Shown: one piece after another, positions 22,172 through 34,608 of the stretch | Layout of the letters: each line of letters opens with the position of its first letter | Position numbering within the stretch: the first letter of the stretch is position 1 | Assembly: GCA_027886185.1 (NCBI GenBank) | Contig: WOAB01000568.1 | Location: 3,472,001-3,536,000 of the forward strand | Length of the DNA: 64,000 bases | Source: Rheum nobile | Taxonomy: Eukaryota > Streptophyta > Magnoliopsida > Caryophyllales > Polygonaceae | Direction: 5' to 3' | Program-made: the position numbers and the translations under genes | The notes under the pieces: model-generated | Told to the model about the DNA's origin: nothing | The model's input: only the letters and a program-made list of their open reading frames with translations | The model's database searches: none

Positions 22172-22942
22172 TTAGAGAGAGCAAGTAAAGCCAGGAGGAG
22201 GGTTCTTGCCGCAGGTGACAAGGAGTTGAAGAGCAAGGGGCACGAAGATCTTGAGGTTGAGAAGCTTGAGCTTAAGGGTGGTGCAGAGGCAAGCCGCGGC
22301 CTCCAGCTCCACAAGGCCTTTCAGAACCGGGCAGCACTCATTGACCGCCGGGTCGCCGAGGCCGACGTGGACGAGCCCCCCTAGCAAGTCCACACACGCT
22401 CCCAACTTCAATGTGTCGATGGGGCATTTCGGGGCCGGGCTGCTGCCGCCTGGCGGGCAGGGCTTGCCGCTAGGCGAGGGCTTCGGAAGCACGGGGGGCG
22501 TGGGCAGGACGGGCGGGACCGTGACCGGGGGCAGGGGTAGCTTGGGCGGGACTGTGACCGGGGGGACGGGCAGGACGGGCGGGACTGTGACCGGCGGCAC
22601 GGGAAGGACGGGCGGGACTGTGACTGGCGGCACGGGCAGGACGGGCGGGAGGGGCAGCTTGGGCGGGACTGTGACGGGCGGCACGGGCAGGAGGGGTAGC
22701 TTGGGCGGGACTGTGACGGGCAGGACGGGCGGCAAGGGCAGCTTGGGCGGGACCGTAACCGGGGGCACAGGCAGCACGGGAGGGAGTGTGATAGGAGGTA
22801 CAGTAATGGGGCCTTTGGGGGTGGTGGGCTTGGGCTTGGGGTGGGGCTTCTCGCAAGTGCCGCAGCCGAAGACGGGTGCGGCCGAGGAGACCAAGAGCAT
22901 GCAGAGGAGGAGGAGGAGGGCAGAGGCCTTGGAGGACTCCAT
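22172..22942 (-). CDS. Hybrid proline-rich protein with 8-cysteine domain
   Basis: Predicted secreted cell-wall protein of 256 residues. Residues 1-26 form a signal peptide (hydrophobic ALLLLLCMLLVSS, cleavage likely after VFG). Residues about 27-170 are proline-rich, built from PPVTVPPVLPVPP and PPKLPLPP repeats. Residues 173-254 form the eight-cysteine (Tryp_alpha_amyl/LTP-like) domain: Cys at CPID, GAC, ECC, ACLC, VTC and FTC, matching C..C..CC..CXC..C..C. Family members sit at the wall/plasma-membrane interface and are often developmentally or stress regulated; substrate or partner is unknown. The frame is intact with no intron in the coding part, and the single strong ATG lies 47 bases downstream of a TATA box. 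The coding strand is GC-rich against AT-rich flanks. This is the one clearly functional-looking host gene here. Confidence 0.95.
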   Translation of the reverse strand: MESSKASALLLLLCMLLVSSAAPVFGCGTCEKPHPKPKPTTPKGPITVPPITLPPVLPVPPVTVPPKLPLPPVLPVTVPPKLPLLPVPPVTVPPKLPLPPVLPVPPVTVPPVLPVPPVTVPPVLPVPPVTVPPKLPLPPVTVPPVLPTPPVLPKPSPSGKPCPPGGSSPAPKCPIDTLKLGACVDLLGGLVHVGLGDPAVNECCPVLKGLVELEAAACLCTTLKLKLLNLKIFVPLALQLLVTCGKNPPPGFTCSL

Positions 22943-22988
22943 TGTTGGGTTGGGTGAGTGTGTTTAGGGTTTAGAGAAAGTGAGAGGG

Positions 22989-23110
22989 TTAAATAGAGGG
23001 GTATGGTTTTGAAGAGAACATAAATCATAGAGTGTGGGGGTGTCGGTCGTGGAGAGAGTATGTGATTGGCAAGCACCTCACGTGAACCCATGGGCTCAGA
23101 AGTAGGCCCA
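22989..23110 (-). promoter_or_regulatory. Promoter of the proline-rich protein gene
   Basis: Minus-strand CTATTTAA TATA box (22989-22996), CCAAT box (23065-23069), a palindromic G-box CACGTG (23079-23084, within TCACGTGA) and a TGGGCC site (about 23103-23109). The G-box suggests bZIP/bHLH control (for example ABA or light), which is inference. The transcription start is probably about 22960, leaving a short 5' UTR. Confidence 0.7.
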
Positions 23111-23621
23111 GGGTGCCAAGGGAGACGCCAAAACACCAGTTGGCATGCACATTTCACATATGCAATTGTTTGATTGTACTTGTATCTATATGGCCTAAGG
23201 CAATGGCTGCAATTCTCCAGCCAAATACTGCTTATTTAACCCTACATCCTTCATACACTTTTTACCACAATTAAATTATTTTATATGTTTGTTTGAATCA
23301 ACATCTCTAGTTCGAATAAGATATATCTCATATATAATTGAGTATTTCAGTATGATTATTGGTTTCTAGACTAATTTTTCGGAAGAGTTACCTGAAACCA
23401 AATGTAAGAAGCAACCACCACTTACTACTATTCATAAACCGGGATTCTATGTTTGCAAATTTATCTCGTCATTGGGTAATGAACGGGCTTTTGGAATCAT
23501 AACTAGCTAGTAAACCAAATATAACGATTCTTAATTGAAACCCATATTAACATCTTTTTTTGGTGAAGAAAACCATCCCATATTAACATTGCCATTGGTA
23601 AATATCTGACATATTTTTATA
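23111..23621. other. Intergenic, no gene recognised
   Basis: AT-rich upstream region of the proline-rich protein gene, ending at the copia 5' LTR. Nothing further supported. Confidence 0.4.
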
Positions 23622-23904
23622 AGTTGTAAATACCTGGATGTTCACTATGTTTAAAGTTTTTCTCAAGTTATTATTTGACTCATTTAGTAGCTATATGTTA
23701 ACTAGGCTTATTTATTCTCCTATTCAAGTATAGTCTTATAACATTAGTCATCCCTTAGCCTATAAATAGAGGCATATGTCAAGAAATAAGTATATGGAAG
23801 AAACACAATATTTTGTTCATGTTTTTTTTCTCTCTACCTCTCCTATTTCATATTGAGTTTACACTTTAGTTTCTTGAGATTGAAATCTCACCAATATTAC
23901 AATA
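23622..23904 (+). repeat. Copia 5' LTR
   Basis: Matches 28437 onward, including GTTCACTATGTTTAAAGTTT, TTTAGTAGCTATATGTTA and a TATA box CCTATAAATAGAGGCA. The first base (A for T) and last dinucleotide (TA for CA) have decayed. Confidence 0.88.
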
Positions 23905-26900
23905 CGTTATCAGCACGAATTGCTCAACCATTTGAGTTATGGTTTGATACTCTTGTTTTATTTCTTGCTCGAAGTCTTAGTCCCACATGGAGGGTTTGTT
24001 TCTAATCAAATTCTAACAAACAAATTATGCTCAATACGCATATAAGATAAAGGTATGAGAAATTATTATATTCATAGATTTTATATTATGATAATAATTA
24101 TGATATTTCGTGAAGTGGATGTATGTAAATATAGCATAATCCTCTGAAGTGGATGTCTGCTATTTAAGCTTATTAGTCCCCAAAGAGATAAACTAACATC
24201 ATCCCTAGAAGAGGATATATTTACATGAAATATCATCCCGATAGTGATGGTTTATTCCCTTCAATAGGATATACATTGGAACCAAGTGACATCCTTGTAG
24301 TGATGAATAGTATTCTCAGAGTGATGAGTGTCATCCTTCGAAGAGGATGTACATATGAGACAACTTGTGTCCCCGTAGCGACAAATTATATTCCCATAAG
24401 TGGTGAATATCGTCTTGTAATGGTGAAAGAGCTTGAAGTGAATGAAAACATGAATTGTATTATCTAATAGAGACGATCATGAACTATAATGTAAAGTGAT
24501 ATGTATATATATCTCCTGAAGTAGACATGTATACAAAATTAAGACAAATATAAACCTCTGAAGTAGATGTTACAATATTTAGATAATCTCTCGAAGTAGA
24601 TGATGAAACACAATTGAGATATCACTTCCCGTAGCAAGTGGCAAAAAAAAAGTTCATGAAATTTCACTTTGATAAAGTTTATTTCAGTTTGTATATTATT
24701 AATTTAAATTGATATATATTATATTTTTTATGTATTACAAGCTTATATGTCCAACTAGCTAATTGTTAATTTAATTGATATATTCCTCATTGATGCTTAT
24801 TATTATTTATTATGTTTTATTACATGATTAATGTTAAAAATATAACTTGTTTATGGAGAATGCATTTATTAGATGTTGGTCAATTTTTCATAACTTATTA
24901 TATTTATGAGCTTTGACTATATATTGTTTATGGATGTTTAATGTGTGAAGTTTCATGGATTTAATTCCTCAAAGTGGATAAAACTTACACATATATAAAT
25001 AAATATTACCTCCACTAGTAGATGATAAAAGGTATTGAAAGAAATGATATACTTATCTAGTTGTCACCCGAAGTTGACAATTGAGATTTATGAGATTTTT
25101 ATTCTTGAAGGATATGACAAAACGTCTAGTATTTGTCACCTGAAGTGTACAAATAAAATTTACTATGTTTATCATTCATTTACTTTTTCCTATATACTGT
25201 TATATATATTTCATATACTGTAATTCATTCTTATTTTTTCTTCTAAATCTTATTTGTGATGATTGGTATATTTTAATTTGTATACTCTAAGTGTTTCCGG
25301 AAGAAACAACTTGTTATGAGTTTCTAATGCCAAACTTATTGGTTGGTAAAAATTTGGGAGAAACATATGACACTTGAATTCCCGTAGAATTGTGCTATGC
25401 ATGATCTTAACTATCATCAACTACACGAGATCTTGAAGACTCGAAAGAATATTAGGGATCATTATAAATTCTGGAAGAGTTAGAAGATCTCATACCAAAT
25501 CATGTACTCCAGTAGTAGTACAAGAATAATGGGTCTATGTCATATTCAAAACAATTAATAAATTCATAACCAACAAGCACGACTTAGTAGTTGAAGACCA
25601 TATGTTGACAACCTCTAGCATGCTTGAAGCATGTCACCTCCAGTAGAGGGTGTGGAAGGGATTACGGTTAAGCGCGCAACCGTAGTCATGGTTAAGGTAG
25701 TTGGTCATTAGTCTAGTACCAGATGTATGATACCACGTCTTATGCCGTGGAGACTAATCTTATCTAAATTGAAGGTCTGAATGTACCCATTTTGAGGCAT
25801 CATTTTTCTAGAAATCAAGATAATGATTTATTTGATTTTGAGTTAATGATCTTACAAATTATGAATGGATCACCCATGTGAAAATTCCAATGGTGGACAA
25901 TTATATATGTCCATGGTGGTGTCATCAAAACACATCTTTTGAAAAACCAAAAGTTTTTCACAATTATACAAATGACAAATTTGGTGCGAGTATTATGTTT
26001 GAACTGATTAATCTCATAAATGACTATAGAAGAGTGTCTATCTTGTTACCTGAAGAAAAAATAATTTATTCGAATGATATATTTTGACAAAATGGTTGTC
26101 ATATGAACACCAATGAAGTAAGATTGAGGATGCTGTCAAGTATATATGTATTCATTTCATAGACTAGCCCGAAGCAAGTCTAACAAGAAGATGATAACTT
26201 ACACACCTAGATTATATGACATTGTTATATAACCATTGAAGTATATAATATCACTAACTAGAAGTTAGTTGATTTAAATAATTGTGTGGCATGATAAATT
26301 CGGTTACCCAAGTGAAAGAATGATACACATGATCATTGAATATTCACATGGACACTATAGGACCAGAAGATCCTAAGACATAAGGTTCTTTTCCTAAAGG
26401 GATAAGGGTGACCTAGTATGTGAAGTTTCCTATGGTCCTTGACTGAGTTCAAGAGACATATGAGGATCGAGTACAACGGCATGTGGACCAATGTGAATTA
26501 TCATATTTTTATGATGTTGATAGATGCATCAACACATTGGCTACACAAATTAAATGGGAGAATAAGATTAATTAATTAGTGTAGCAGTTGAGCATTTTGT
26601 AGCTCCTACAGGCTACACATTCACAAAATGGCATAGTAGTGTCGTTAATAATACAATCATAATGAATGCATTGACAAATGCTAATACATGAAGTATACGA
26701 CCTAGTAGAGTTGTTGATCATATAAAATCATAAATTATGATGTCAAGAATTTAATTCGACTGCGACCGACTGCTTATGATTCTCCTATTTGAAACTTGTC
26801 TCCGGAAGAGAACTAAACATTTTTGGATATGCGGTATACGTCCTCTACCTCCCTCAATATATTAAAGGAATGCCACAGAAAAGTTGGAAGTATACGATGG

Positions 26901-28436
26901 GTTTGATTCCCTATCGTTTACCAAATACCTAGAGCTTATGAGCGGGTGATCAATATATTGCTCGGTATTGAGATTATCACTTTGATAAGGTGAATATCCC
27001 AACTTTAGGGGGAGAAGGAAACAAGACTCGTATGTAAGAAATTGCATGGAACACAATTTTTACATTTTAGATCTGAGATAATTGAACCTGAAGTTCAAAG
27101 GAATAAATCCAAAGTTCAAGTAAATGAACCGGAAGTTCAATGGATCGTATAACTAATATGCTATCAAATGTATTTACTAGTGCCAAGATAGTGTGACAAA
27201 GTCACATATACAAGAGTCATTTACAGATGGTAAGGATAAGAAAGTTCTTTATAGACTCTTAGTTATTACAAAGACACTAGAAGGGTTGAGTGAGGATGTT
27301 GATACTCAAACAAGAGCATCGACTTTGCATTGATTGCATGTGTTGCAATGAAGTAATTTGATGAAGCTAGATTGTTTGAATAAACACGATGATATTTGGA
27401 CTAGTAGTTCCAATACCGAAAAACATGAAAATTTTCAACTGTATAAAAATGCCATGAGTGCAATAATATTGTGATCTAAAGATATTTTGATCACATAAGG
27501 CTTACATAAAAGTCTGCACTAGAGTATATGAAACTCTATTCACTCGTAAAGATTTGTTAAGAGATTTCTAGATAATGAGGATGTATTCACCTTTAGTGAA
27601 ATTTATTACTCGCCAGGTTTTGGATATTTTACTTCATATTTACATGAGACATTCGATTCATGTATATACATAAAGTCCCTGAAGGACTGAAAATTCATGA
27701 AGCATAAAAGATAAAATACATTATATGTATTTCATTAAATTATGAAGGCTTCTGTATGAAGTAAAACGATTAAGGCATATGAGGATATAATCGTATGTGT
27801 GTATTCGATAAGAAAAGGGAATTTATAAACAATCCTATTATTGGTATATATTTACATAAAACGAACAAGTCGATCTATAATATCGGAGCTCCAGAAGAGA
27901 TCCCAAAAGCAACTAATATTTCGACTTATCATTTCATGCAAAAGATTGACATTTTCCCTCATCGAAAAATAAAGTTAATAAGGTCATTTGATGTGATAAA
28001 GTGTTATTTTTTGTCATTAAGCAAACAATAAAAGATAGTTGGTCCAAAGGTACCGTATCATATGCAAAAGTCCTATGATTATATATATACCGCATGAAGA
28101 GTATATATTCAACCGAGGGGATGTATTATTTCTACGACTGCACTCTTTTTCCCTTAGCATTGGTTCTTATCCCATTGGGGTTTTCCAAGCAAGGTTTTTA
28201 ACGAGACAGTTCGTGAAATCAACAAGTTAGAACTCCATAAGAGATGCGACATGCACCCATTTTATAATAGATATATGATAGACGATTTAAAGTATTAAAT
28301 ACAGTCTTGACCTATAGTTTGAGCATTTAATTGTACTATTTTCCCTAGCATTGGTTTTTGTCCCATGAGATTTATTCACGCATGAGTTTTTAACGAGGAA
28401 GTACGTAAACTACAAGACGTACATCCAAAGGGAGAG
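23905..28436 (+). pseudogene. Copia internal region, coding relics
   Basis: No long frame survives. Recognisable pieces are the integrase core (FMMLIDASTHWL at about 26508-26545, then a HSQNG relic at about 26618-26632) and a late RT relic (IYLHKTNKSIYNIGAPEEI, about 27850-27905, near where the YVDD box should be). The leader (24100-25150) repeats short motifs such as GAAGTGGATG and GAAGAGGATG. Gag and protease are not recognisable. Confidence 0.75.
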
Positions 28437-29466
28437 TGTTGTAAATACCTTAGATAAATGGCTGAATGTTCACTATGTTTAAAGTTTCCCTCAAGTTACT
28501 ATTTGACTCATTTAGTAGCTATATGTTACCTAGGTTTATTTATTTTCCTATTCAAGTGTAGTCTTGTAACATTGGTCATCACTTAGCCTATAAATAGAGG
28601 CATATGTCAAGAATTAAGTATATGGAAGAAACATAATACTTTGTTCATATTTTTTTCGGTTTTTTCGCCTAGTATCCCCGAGGTAAGGCGAAATTCGCGA
28701 GGTACCCCAAAGTTTTATCTATTTCGCGCGGTACTCCCCGAGTTTTTTTTTCCGCCAAATACCCATCTATTAAAAAATTAACAATTTTATTTAAAAAAAG
28801 CAAGAAAAAGCAAAAAAGCAAAAAAAAGTACCGTCTTCTTCAATAGTCCGATCGGACAACGAGCCCTTCTGCACATCTCTCCCTCCACCCTTCTTCGTCG
28901 CCGGCGGCCTTCCGATTTGTTGTCGTTTGAAGAGAGATATTCACAAGGAATATGGAATTTGTGAAAAAACAGAGCTCAACTTTTTTTTTTGATGAGCTTT
29001 TCTATCAAGCTTTATCTTTGTCTTCATCAACAGTGGATGAGAATAAACAGAGAGAAATTCATAGGCTTTTGTAATTTTATTCCTCACCTCTAACGCACAA
29101 CAACTCCAATCTAAATGCATACTCCTAAAAATTCAGAAAACCTAATTGTTGTTTGGTTTTGGGGGAAATTGCGTGAACAAAGGCTAGGGTTGAATCCATG
29201 TGCGTAAGTCCAAAAAAACCCACCATTTTTTATTTTGTTGAGTTGCCAGAAGACAAAGGCAATAGAATAGGCCACCCACTTGGGTTTTTGCCAAGGGTTT
29301 TTGATGTTTCCAAAATCTCCACTGTCCTCTCAATCTTGATTTTCAGCTACTGGTTTTCTGGTTCTTCAATTCTTGAATTGGATTATTTTGCAAGAAAATA
29401 AATATTGATAAATATATATAGCTATAGATATTAAATTGAATTGAGATAAATGGGGAAGGAGGAGTT

Positions 29467-29697
29467 GACATAACGGTGCCGAGCTACTTTCGGTGTCCGA
29501 TCTCGCTCGACGTGATGAAGTCGCCGGTGACCCTCTACACCGGCTTCACCTATGACCGCACAAGCATCCAGAGGTGGCTCGACGGCAGTCACAACACCTG
29601 CCCCGCCACCATGTAGGTGCTTAACAACAAGGAGTTCGTCCGCAACCACAATCTCCACCGCCTCATCCAGATTTGGTCCTCTTGGAACATCATTTGA
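29467..29697 (+). pseudogene. Captured plant U-box (PUB) E3 ligase fragment
   Basis: Reads DITVPSYFRCPISLDVM, then SPVTLYTGFTYDRTSIQRW and DGSHNTCPATM, a plant U-box domain close to the small PUB22-26-type ligases, which place ubiquitin on target proteins through an E2. A TAG at 29614-29616 sits directly after CPATM, and the frame then continues VLNNKEFVRNHNLHRLIQIW to a TGA at 29695-29697. A nearby ATG at 29451 is one base out of frame with the domain. Both breaks make it non-functional. The ARM-repeat part of such ligases is absent. Confidence 0.85.
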
Positions 29698-29740
29698 ATC
29701 TGAATCCGAATCCGAATCCGAATCTGAATCCGAATCTCCC
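29694..29740. repeat. GAATCC/GAATCT hexanucleotide microsatellite
   Basis: About seven imperfect copies of GAATCC/GAATCT, directly after the U-box fragment, inside the Pack-MULE. Confidence 0.85.
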
Positions 29741-30084
29741 TTCTTCTACTCACTGTCCTCATCCCAGGCCCTTCTGCACATCGTCGTCCAATCGAACTAT
29801 CGAAAAAGATGATACCTTTTTTTGCTTTGTTTTTTTTATTAGTATTTTTCTAGCTTTTTTTAACATAATTGTTAACTTTTTAATAATAGGGCATTTGACG
29901 GAAAAAAAAAACTTGGGAATACCACGCGAAATATGTAAAATTGTAGGACATCTCGTAAATTTTGCCTTACCTCGGAAGTACCAGGCGAAAAAACCGTATT
30001 TTCTTTCTTCTCTCTATCTCACCTATTTCATATTGAGTTTATACTTTAATTTCTTAAAATTGAAATCTCACTAATATTACAACA

Positions 30085-30505
30085 TTTCATTATTTTCATT
30101 TCTTGAAAAATTGAAAACTTGACTTTTGGGAAAAACATATACAAAGAATTCACATACATAATATTCATGTTTTGATCCATGGTGATTTAAATGAAATTGG
30201 AAAAGATACAGATTATTTGGGAGGTGCGAAGGTACTTTTAGACCATCTCGCGATTGAAGAGATTAGTTGATTTCATATTTGAATTTGGATTTGTTCAAGC
30301 CCCTAGTCCCTGGATATTGGTAATCCTAGAGGTTTCGATCGATAGGGAAGTGTTACAGATTTCCCTTTACAGTAGTGAAATATCAAAAACATCCCTTACA
30401 AAATTTTAAATTGAAGAAAATGTCGGGATCACACCCGATTTCTCTCTCACTTTTGTTTTATTGTGTTATCAATTCTTTAATCTTTCCATGTAGTGTGTAC
30501 ATGGT
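30085..30505. other. Spacer with no recognised gene
   Basis: AT-rich. Ends in TACATGGT (30498-30505), the left target duplication of the hAT MITE. Confidence 0.4.
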
Positions 30506-31055
30506 CACGGGTGGATATAAGGGGGGCTGAGGGGGCGATAGTCCCCACTTTTTTTGGACAAATCTCTTATAATATGTCGAATTTTAAGTTAAGTTTTTTT
30601 AAAATTTTCATTATATATACATAAAATAATAAGTAAATGACAAAAAAATTGTATTTGTCTAGTGATATTTGTCTTAAATTTGTGTAAAAAAAAGGGGTTC
30701 AATTCTTCAATCTCCTCCCCCAATCCTTCTTTATTTTACTTTTGTTAAAAATTTTAGTCATAATCGCCTTATTAAAATCTTTGTGTTTATTAAACATGTT
30801 TAATTCTCTTTTGTTTTTTTATTTTTCCTTTCATGTTTTAATTTTTTATTAAAAGAAAATGTGAAAATCTTAAATTATTTAAATAATTTTTCAAAATGCT
30901 AAAAAAAAAAATATATATTGCATGAATTAATTAAATTTTAAAAGGTGAATCTCATACTTTTTTGTAATTTTAAAATATTAATATAAATGTCGATGTGTGA
31001 AGTAAAAAATATATAAAACTCGCCCCCCTTCGACTAATTCCTAGATCCACCACTA
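30506..31055. mobile_element. hAT-type MITE, 550 bp
   Basis: The left end is CACGGGTGGATATAAGGGGG; the right end, reverse-complemented, is TAGTGGTGGATCTAGGAATT. The inner GGGGGCGA matches on both sides. Flanking 8-bp repeats TACATGGT and TACACGGT match at 7 of 8 positions. The interior is AT-rich and non-coding. Confidence 0.82.
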
Positions 31056-31955
31056 TACACGGTTCATGAACCATCGGTTTTGGTTCATTAATTGCCGGTT
31101 TCGGTTCATGAACCGCCTATTTAAGATTTAATAGGACCTTGAACCGGGAAAATCCGGAACCGTCGGTCCGGTTCAAGAGACCGATGGTTTTTCGCTAGTT
31201 TTGAACCGGTTTCGGTTCGCCAAATTTTAAAAAAATCAAAAAATTCTAAAAATTAATGTATTTTTAACTTAAATTTAAAAAATTTAGTCTTAAAATCTAA
31301 CATTAACCTTACACTTTCAACTTAATAATGTATAATTTATCCTAATAAGATATTAATTATATTTAAAAAATAAAAAATGACTCTAAATAATACCAACTAT
31401 CACTTTTGAATAAAAAATAATACAAATTTTAAAAATTATAAAACATACCTAAACTTTGTTAATATTAACAAAAAAATAGTACGGGTCGTTTTCGGGTGAG
31501 CTTTCAGGCAACTTTGATGACGTGGAGCCGGAGATGTGAGGTGTAATTTTTTTTTTTTTAACATCTTCAACGGGTAAATAACATACGGAGTATCATTTAT
31601 GTAATGATAAAAAAATAAAATAAAAAATAAACGCACTGGAGAACGAAGAAAAGCTATAAAATTGGTCTGTTTTTTCCCTTTTCAACCCAATTCACCTATT
31701 TTCTACAAATAAAGTTATAAAATTGGTTGTGGATTTACCCAATTTGATCTAATTCATAATATTTCCTGTGAAAATTTCATTTAGTTCCTGAATTTACTGT
31801 AGGGAAAATAACAAACTAAGCTCTGCAATGTGAACATTTTTTCTTTGTTGATTCAAATTTTGATGTTTATTTTGTTCTTTGAACAGAGGGGATATCCCGT
31901 TTTGTAGCAAGGGCCGAGGAGTGCAGGAAATAGTAAATAGAGATGGACACCATCT

Positions 31956-32207
31956 ATGGAGGAAATCCACTCGCTTTCTGCTTCCATTAATGCTATGATA
32001 AATAAGCAGCAGGGCTCTTCTGCTGCTAAAAAAATGCTTCTTCTTCTCCTAAAAAAATGCAGAAATACCCTTTTGGTGCTGGGATTGTTGTTGCCTAGTT
32101 GTTCTGGGGTATTTTTTCACAGTTTTGCCCTTCTAGAGAATTTATGGTTTTAAAAAACAGAGCCTCACATAGTGGAGCGACTTTGATGGAAAATAAAGTG
32201 GGTTTTC
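31956..32207 (+). other. Possible captured exon, unidentified
   Basis: An ATG at 31956 opens a 65-codon frame, MEEIHSLSASINAMINKQQG, ending at 32153. It lies inside the inverted-repeat element just left of the solo LTR. No family recognised; it may be chance. Confidence 0.25.
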
Positions 32208-32212
32208 TACCA

Positions 32213-33116
32213 TGTTGGATCGTTGGAACAAAGACTTTGTTCCCACAAAAGGCACAGCGGAATAATATAGCAAGAAAGATAACGAACAAACTCACGATGT
32301 ATAGTGAAAACCCCAATTAGTAAAACTAGCTAATCAAGGAAAAACCACTACCTTCAAGCTTTCGTTTGAGAGGATTTTGAAGCGTCAACTTGTCTTATTG
32401 ATTTCTTGTTCGATTACACTTGTATCCTGGACTCCAAACCCTAGACTTCCCACCTAGATTTGAAACCTCTTCTACAACGATGAATCGAACTCAACCCTCA
32501 AAGACTCACAAACTCTTCACTCTCTTTTTCCTCTTAACTGAATGCTCTCAGTTCTTCGTTCTTCGTCGTCGTGGTTACCTAGAAATGAATCCCACAATCC
32601 CATATAAATACAACTCGACCAAACCCTAATCATAACAAGATAATCCTATCTTCCTAAACTTGGTAACAAGATGATATTAATTGACTTGAAGAATATTATC
32701 TTAACAACCGATATTATCTAAGGAAATAATTTCTAAGATAACATTAACGGAGATAAGATTCTTCTCTCTCCAAATATATTATCTTAGGAAAACTTTCCTA
32801 AGATAACACATTCGGATTCTCTCTCCAAATCTTTTTTTCGACGAGATCCTTCCAGCCGAAATCCTATCCTTTGACCGCGTGATTCTTCTAGGAAAGTTTC
32901 CATAATCTTCACGCTGGATATCTTTCTTCCATTCGCAGCTTGATCTTGTTCGTCACTGATGTTCCTTGAGAGGTAACAAAGCACATGAACAGAGCTTTGT
33001 TCCCTCTGCGATTCTTTACTGTAATGGTTCCCTATAACAACTGTTTTTGTTCCTGAAACACTTAATATCCATATTAGTTGAATGTTTATTACCATCAAAA
33101 CCTAAGGAATTCAACC
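32213..33116 (-). mobile_element. Solo LTR nested in the inverted-repeat element
   Basis: Flanked by a perfect 5-bp TACCA duplication (32208-32212 and 33117-33121). It begins TGTTGGATCGTTGG on the plus strand; its terminal A has become C at the right end. Its layout resembles the copia LTRs at 34.6 and 61.7 kb (GATCG start, AACCACTACCTTCAAGCTTT, TTGATTTCTTGTTCG), so it is a distant relative in minus orientation. No internal sequence remains. Confidence 0.8.
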
Positions 33117-34044
33117 TACCATATTTGAGAGCTTGAGAGTTCGGGAAAATATTATGAATTAGAGAATGAAGAAAAAACATGAAGTACTGATAACGAGGAG
33201 CTCTATTTGGATTTGACTTTTGAGCACACTAATGAAGAAAACAGAGTAACAAGGGATGAGGATAAACAGTTGTGGCCTTGTGGGTTTCACTGCTCAGGAA
33301 GTGTATTGTGTGTTGTTGGAATTGCTCCTGTGAACGATGTACTGATTTTACAACATATTGATCAGCCATTTTCATTCTGTCTATGAGAAAGAAGAACATC
33401 ATAAACGATGTACTGATCTTAGAACATATTACACCTCAATGTATTAATTATTTTAGTAATTTTTGAATGATGTGTATTTTCTCATCAACCAAAAAAGGGT
33501 TGCCTTTGTTCTGCTGTGCGAGAGCTTCGATTGTGCGTGAGTGATGAAAATCCATTTTCTATTTTTCTTTTTGTTTAGATTTTTAATTACAGAAAAAATG
33601 ATATGTTAATTGCCCGTTGAAGATGTTAAAAAAATTTACACCTCACATTTTCGGCTCCACGTCATCAAAGTTGGCTGGAAAGCTCACCGGAAAACGACCC
33701 TGTACTATTTTTTTATTAATACTAACAAAGTTTAGGTATGTTTTTACAATTTTTAAAGTTGATATTATTTTTGGTCAAATATGATAGTTGATATTATTTA
33801 GAATAATTTTTTTTTAAAAAAAAATATTATAAATTTTATCTAACGAACCGGCGGTTCGAATCACAGTTTCTATACCGCCGACTTCAATTGTCAGTTCGGT
33901 GGTTCAAAGATGTGTTGAACCTGGAATTTCTAAACTTTTGAACCGTTGGTCCAATTTCGGTCTAGTCCGGTTCAGAGTTTGACGGGTTTGAGCCACTCTG
34001 ATTCAAAGGTTCTGGTTCGGGTTTTGCCGTCGACCACCAAGCAA

Positions 34045-34608
34045 ACATGAACTGACCACCATCATCATCCTTTTTAATACAAATCATAACATTCTTAAAA
34101 AAAAATAGTATATGAGAGGTGACTGTATTTTTTTTTAATTTTAAATATCAAGAGTTATATAGAATTAGAATAATTATATTAGATTAAATAAAAAAATTCA
34201 TAGTAAGGTATTATTGTTGCATTTATAGATTTTAGTCTTAAGAAATTGGAATCAACCTTCATTTGAAACTTATTTTATTTTTCTTTACATATGTTTCATC
34301 CTTCACATCTATGTGAGACTTGCAAATTGTATAAAATTTGACACAAACATAAGTACCTTGTGTTATGAAACTAATCATTTTTTCCATAAATCAAAATTTA
34401 ATTATAAACTGAAAGATATTGTTTAAAAATAATATATTGATATGCATGGATGTTTAATGTATGTGGTTGCTTCAGTATCATTCTTCAAGTAATAGATGTT
34501 TCGAAAAATAACACAATATATAGTAGAAGATCATTAGATGTGAAACATAAAAATAAAAAATACATTGAAATTTGAATGTGTATGAATGATGAATTTCATC
34601 ATGGTCGG
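34045..34608. other. AT-rich spacer
   Basis: No gene seen. Last five bases GTCGG are the target duplication of the next LTR. Confidence 0.5.

Larger units (their letters stand above)
28657..29996. mobile_element. Pack-MULE inserted in the copia 3' LTR
   Basis: Long terminal inverted repeats (about 200 bp) begin CGGTTTTTTCGCCTAGTA on the left and, reverse-complemented, CGGTTTTTTCGCCTGGTA on the right. The similarity continues inward to the CCCTTCTGCACATC segments at about 28861 and 29768. The flanking 9-bp repeat TATTTTTTT/TATTTTCTT matches at 8 of 9 positions. Long TIRs plus a 9-bp duplication indicate a Mutator-like element. The interior holds a captured U-box gene piece and no transposase. 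Confidence 0.88.
23622..30084 (+). mobile_element. Decayed Ty1/copia retrotransposon with interrupted 3' LTR
   Basis: Two related LTRs (283 and about 299 bp once the insertion is removed) flank a 4.5-kb interior. A primer-site-like CGTTATCAGCACGA directly follows the left LTR, and a purine tract (CCAAAGGGAGAG) directly precedes the right LTR. The integrase relic precedes the RT relic, which is the copia order. The flanks TTATA and TTTCA are a poor target-duplication match, consistent with age. Confidence 0.88.
28437..30084 (+). repeat. Copia 3' LTR, split by a Pack-MULE
   Basis: LTR sequence runs 28437-28656, is interrupted by the element at 28657-29996, and resumes about 29997-30084, matching the left LTR's CTCTCTACCTCTCCTATTTC end. 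Confidence 0.9.
31064..34044. mobile_element. Long inverted-repeat (foldback/hAT-like) element
   Basis: The arms at about 31064-31600 and 33595-34044 are inverted copies. The inner 165 bp match closely (both contain TGATGACGTGGAGCCG, ACATACCTAAACTTTG and a TTAACATCTTCAACGGG motif). The outer parts share AT-rich stretches and GGTTC/GAACC-rich ends typical of some plant hAT elements. The class is uncertain. The centre has no recognised gene and is split by a solo LTR (32213-33116). Confidence 0.65.

Noticed and set aside
22251..23157. Long frames opposite or overlapping the proline-rich gene (22251-22967 plus, 22408-23157 minus, 22470-22856 minus)
   Set aside because: They are shadow frames created by GC-rich proline codons. 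The minus-strand frame 22172-22942 has a signal peptide and the complete eight-cysteine pattern.
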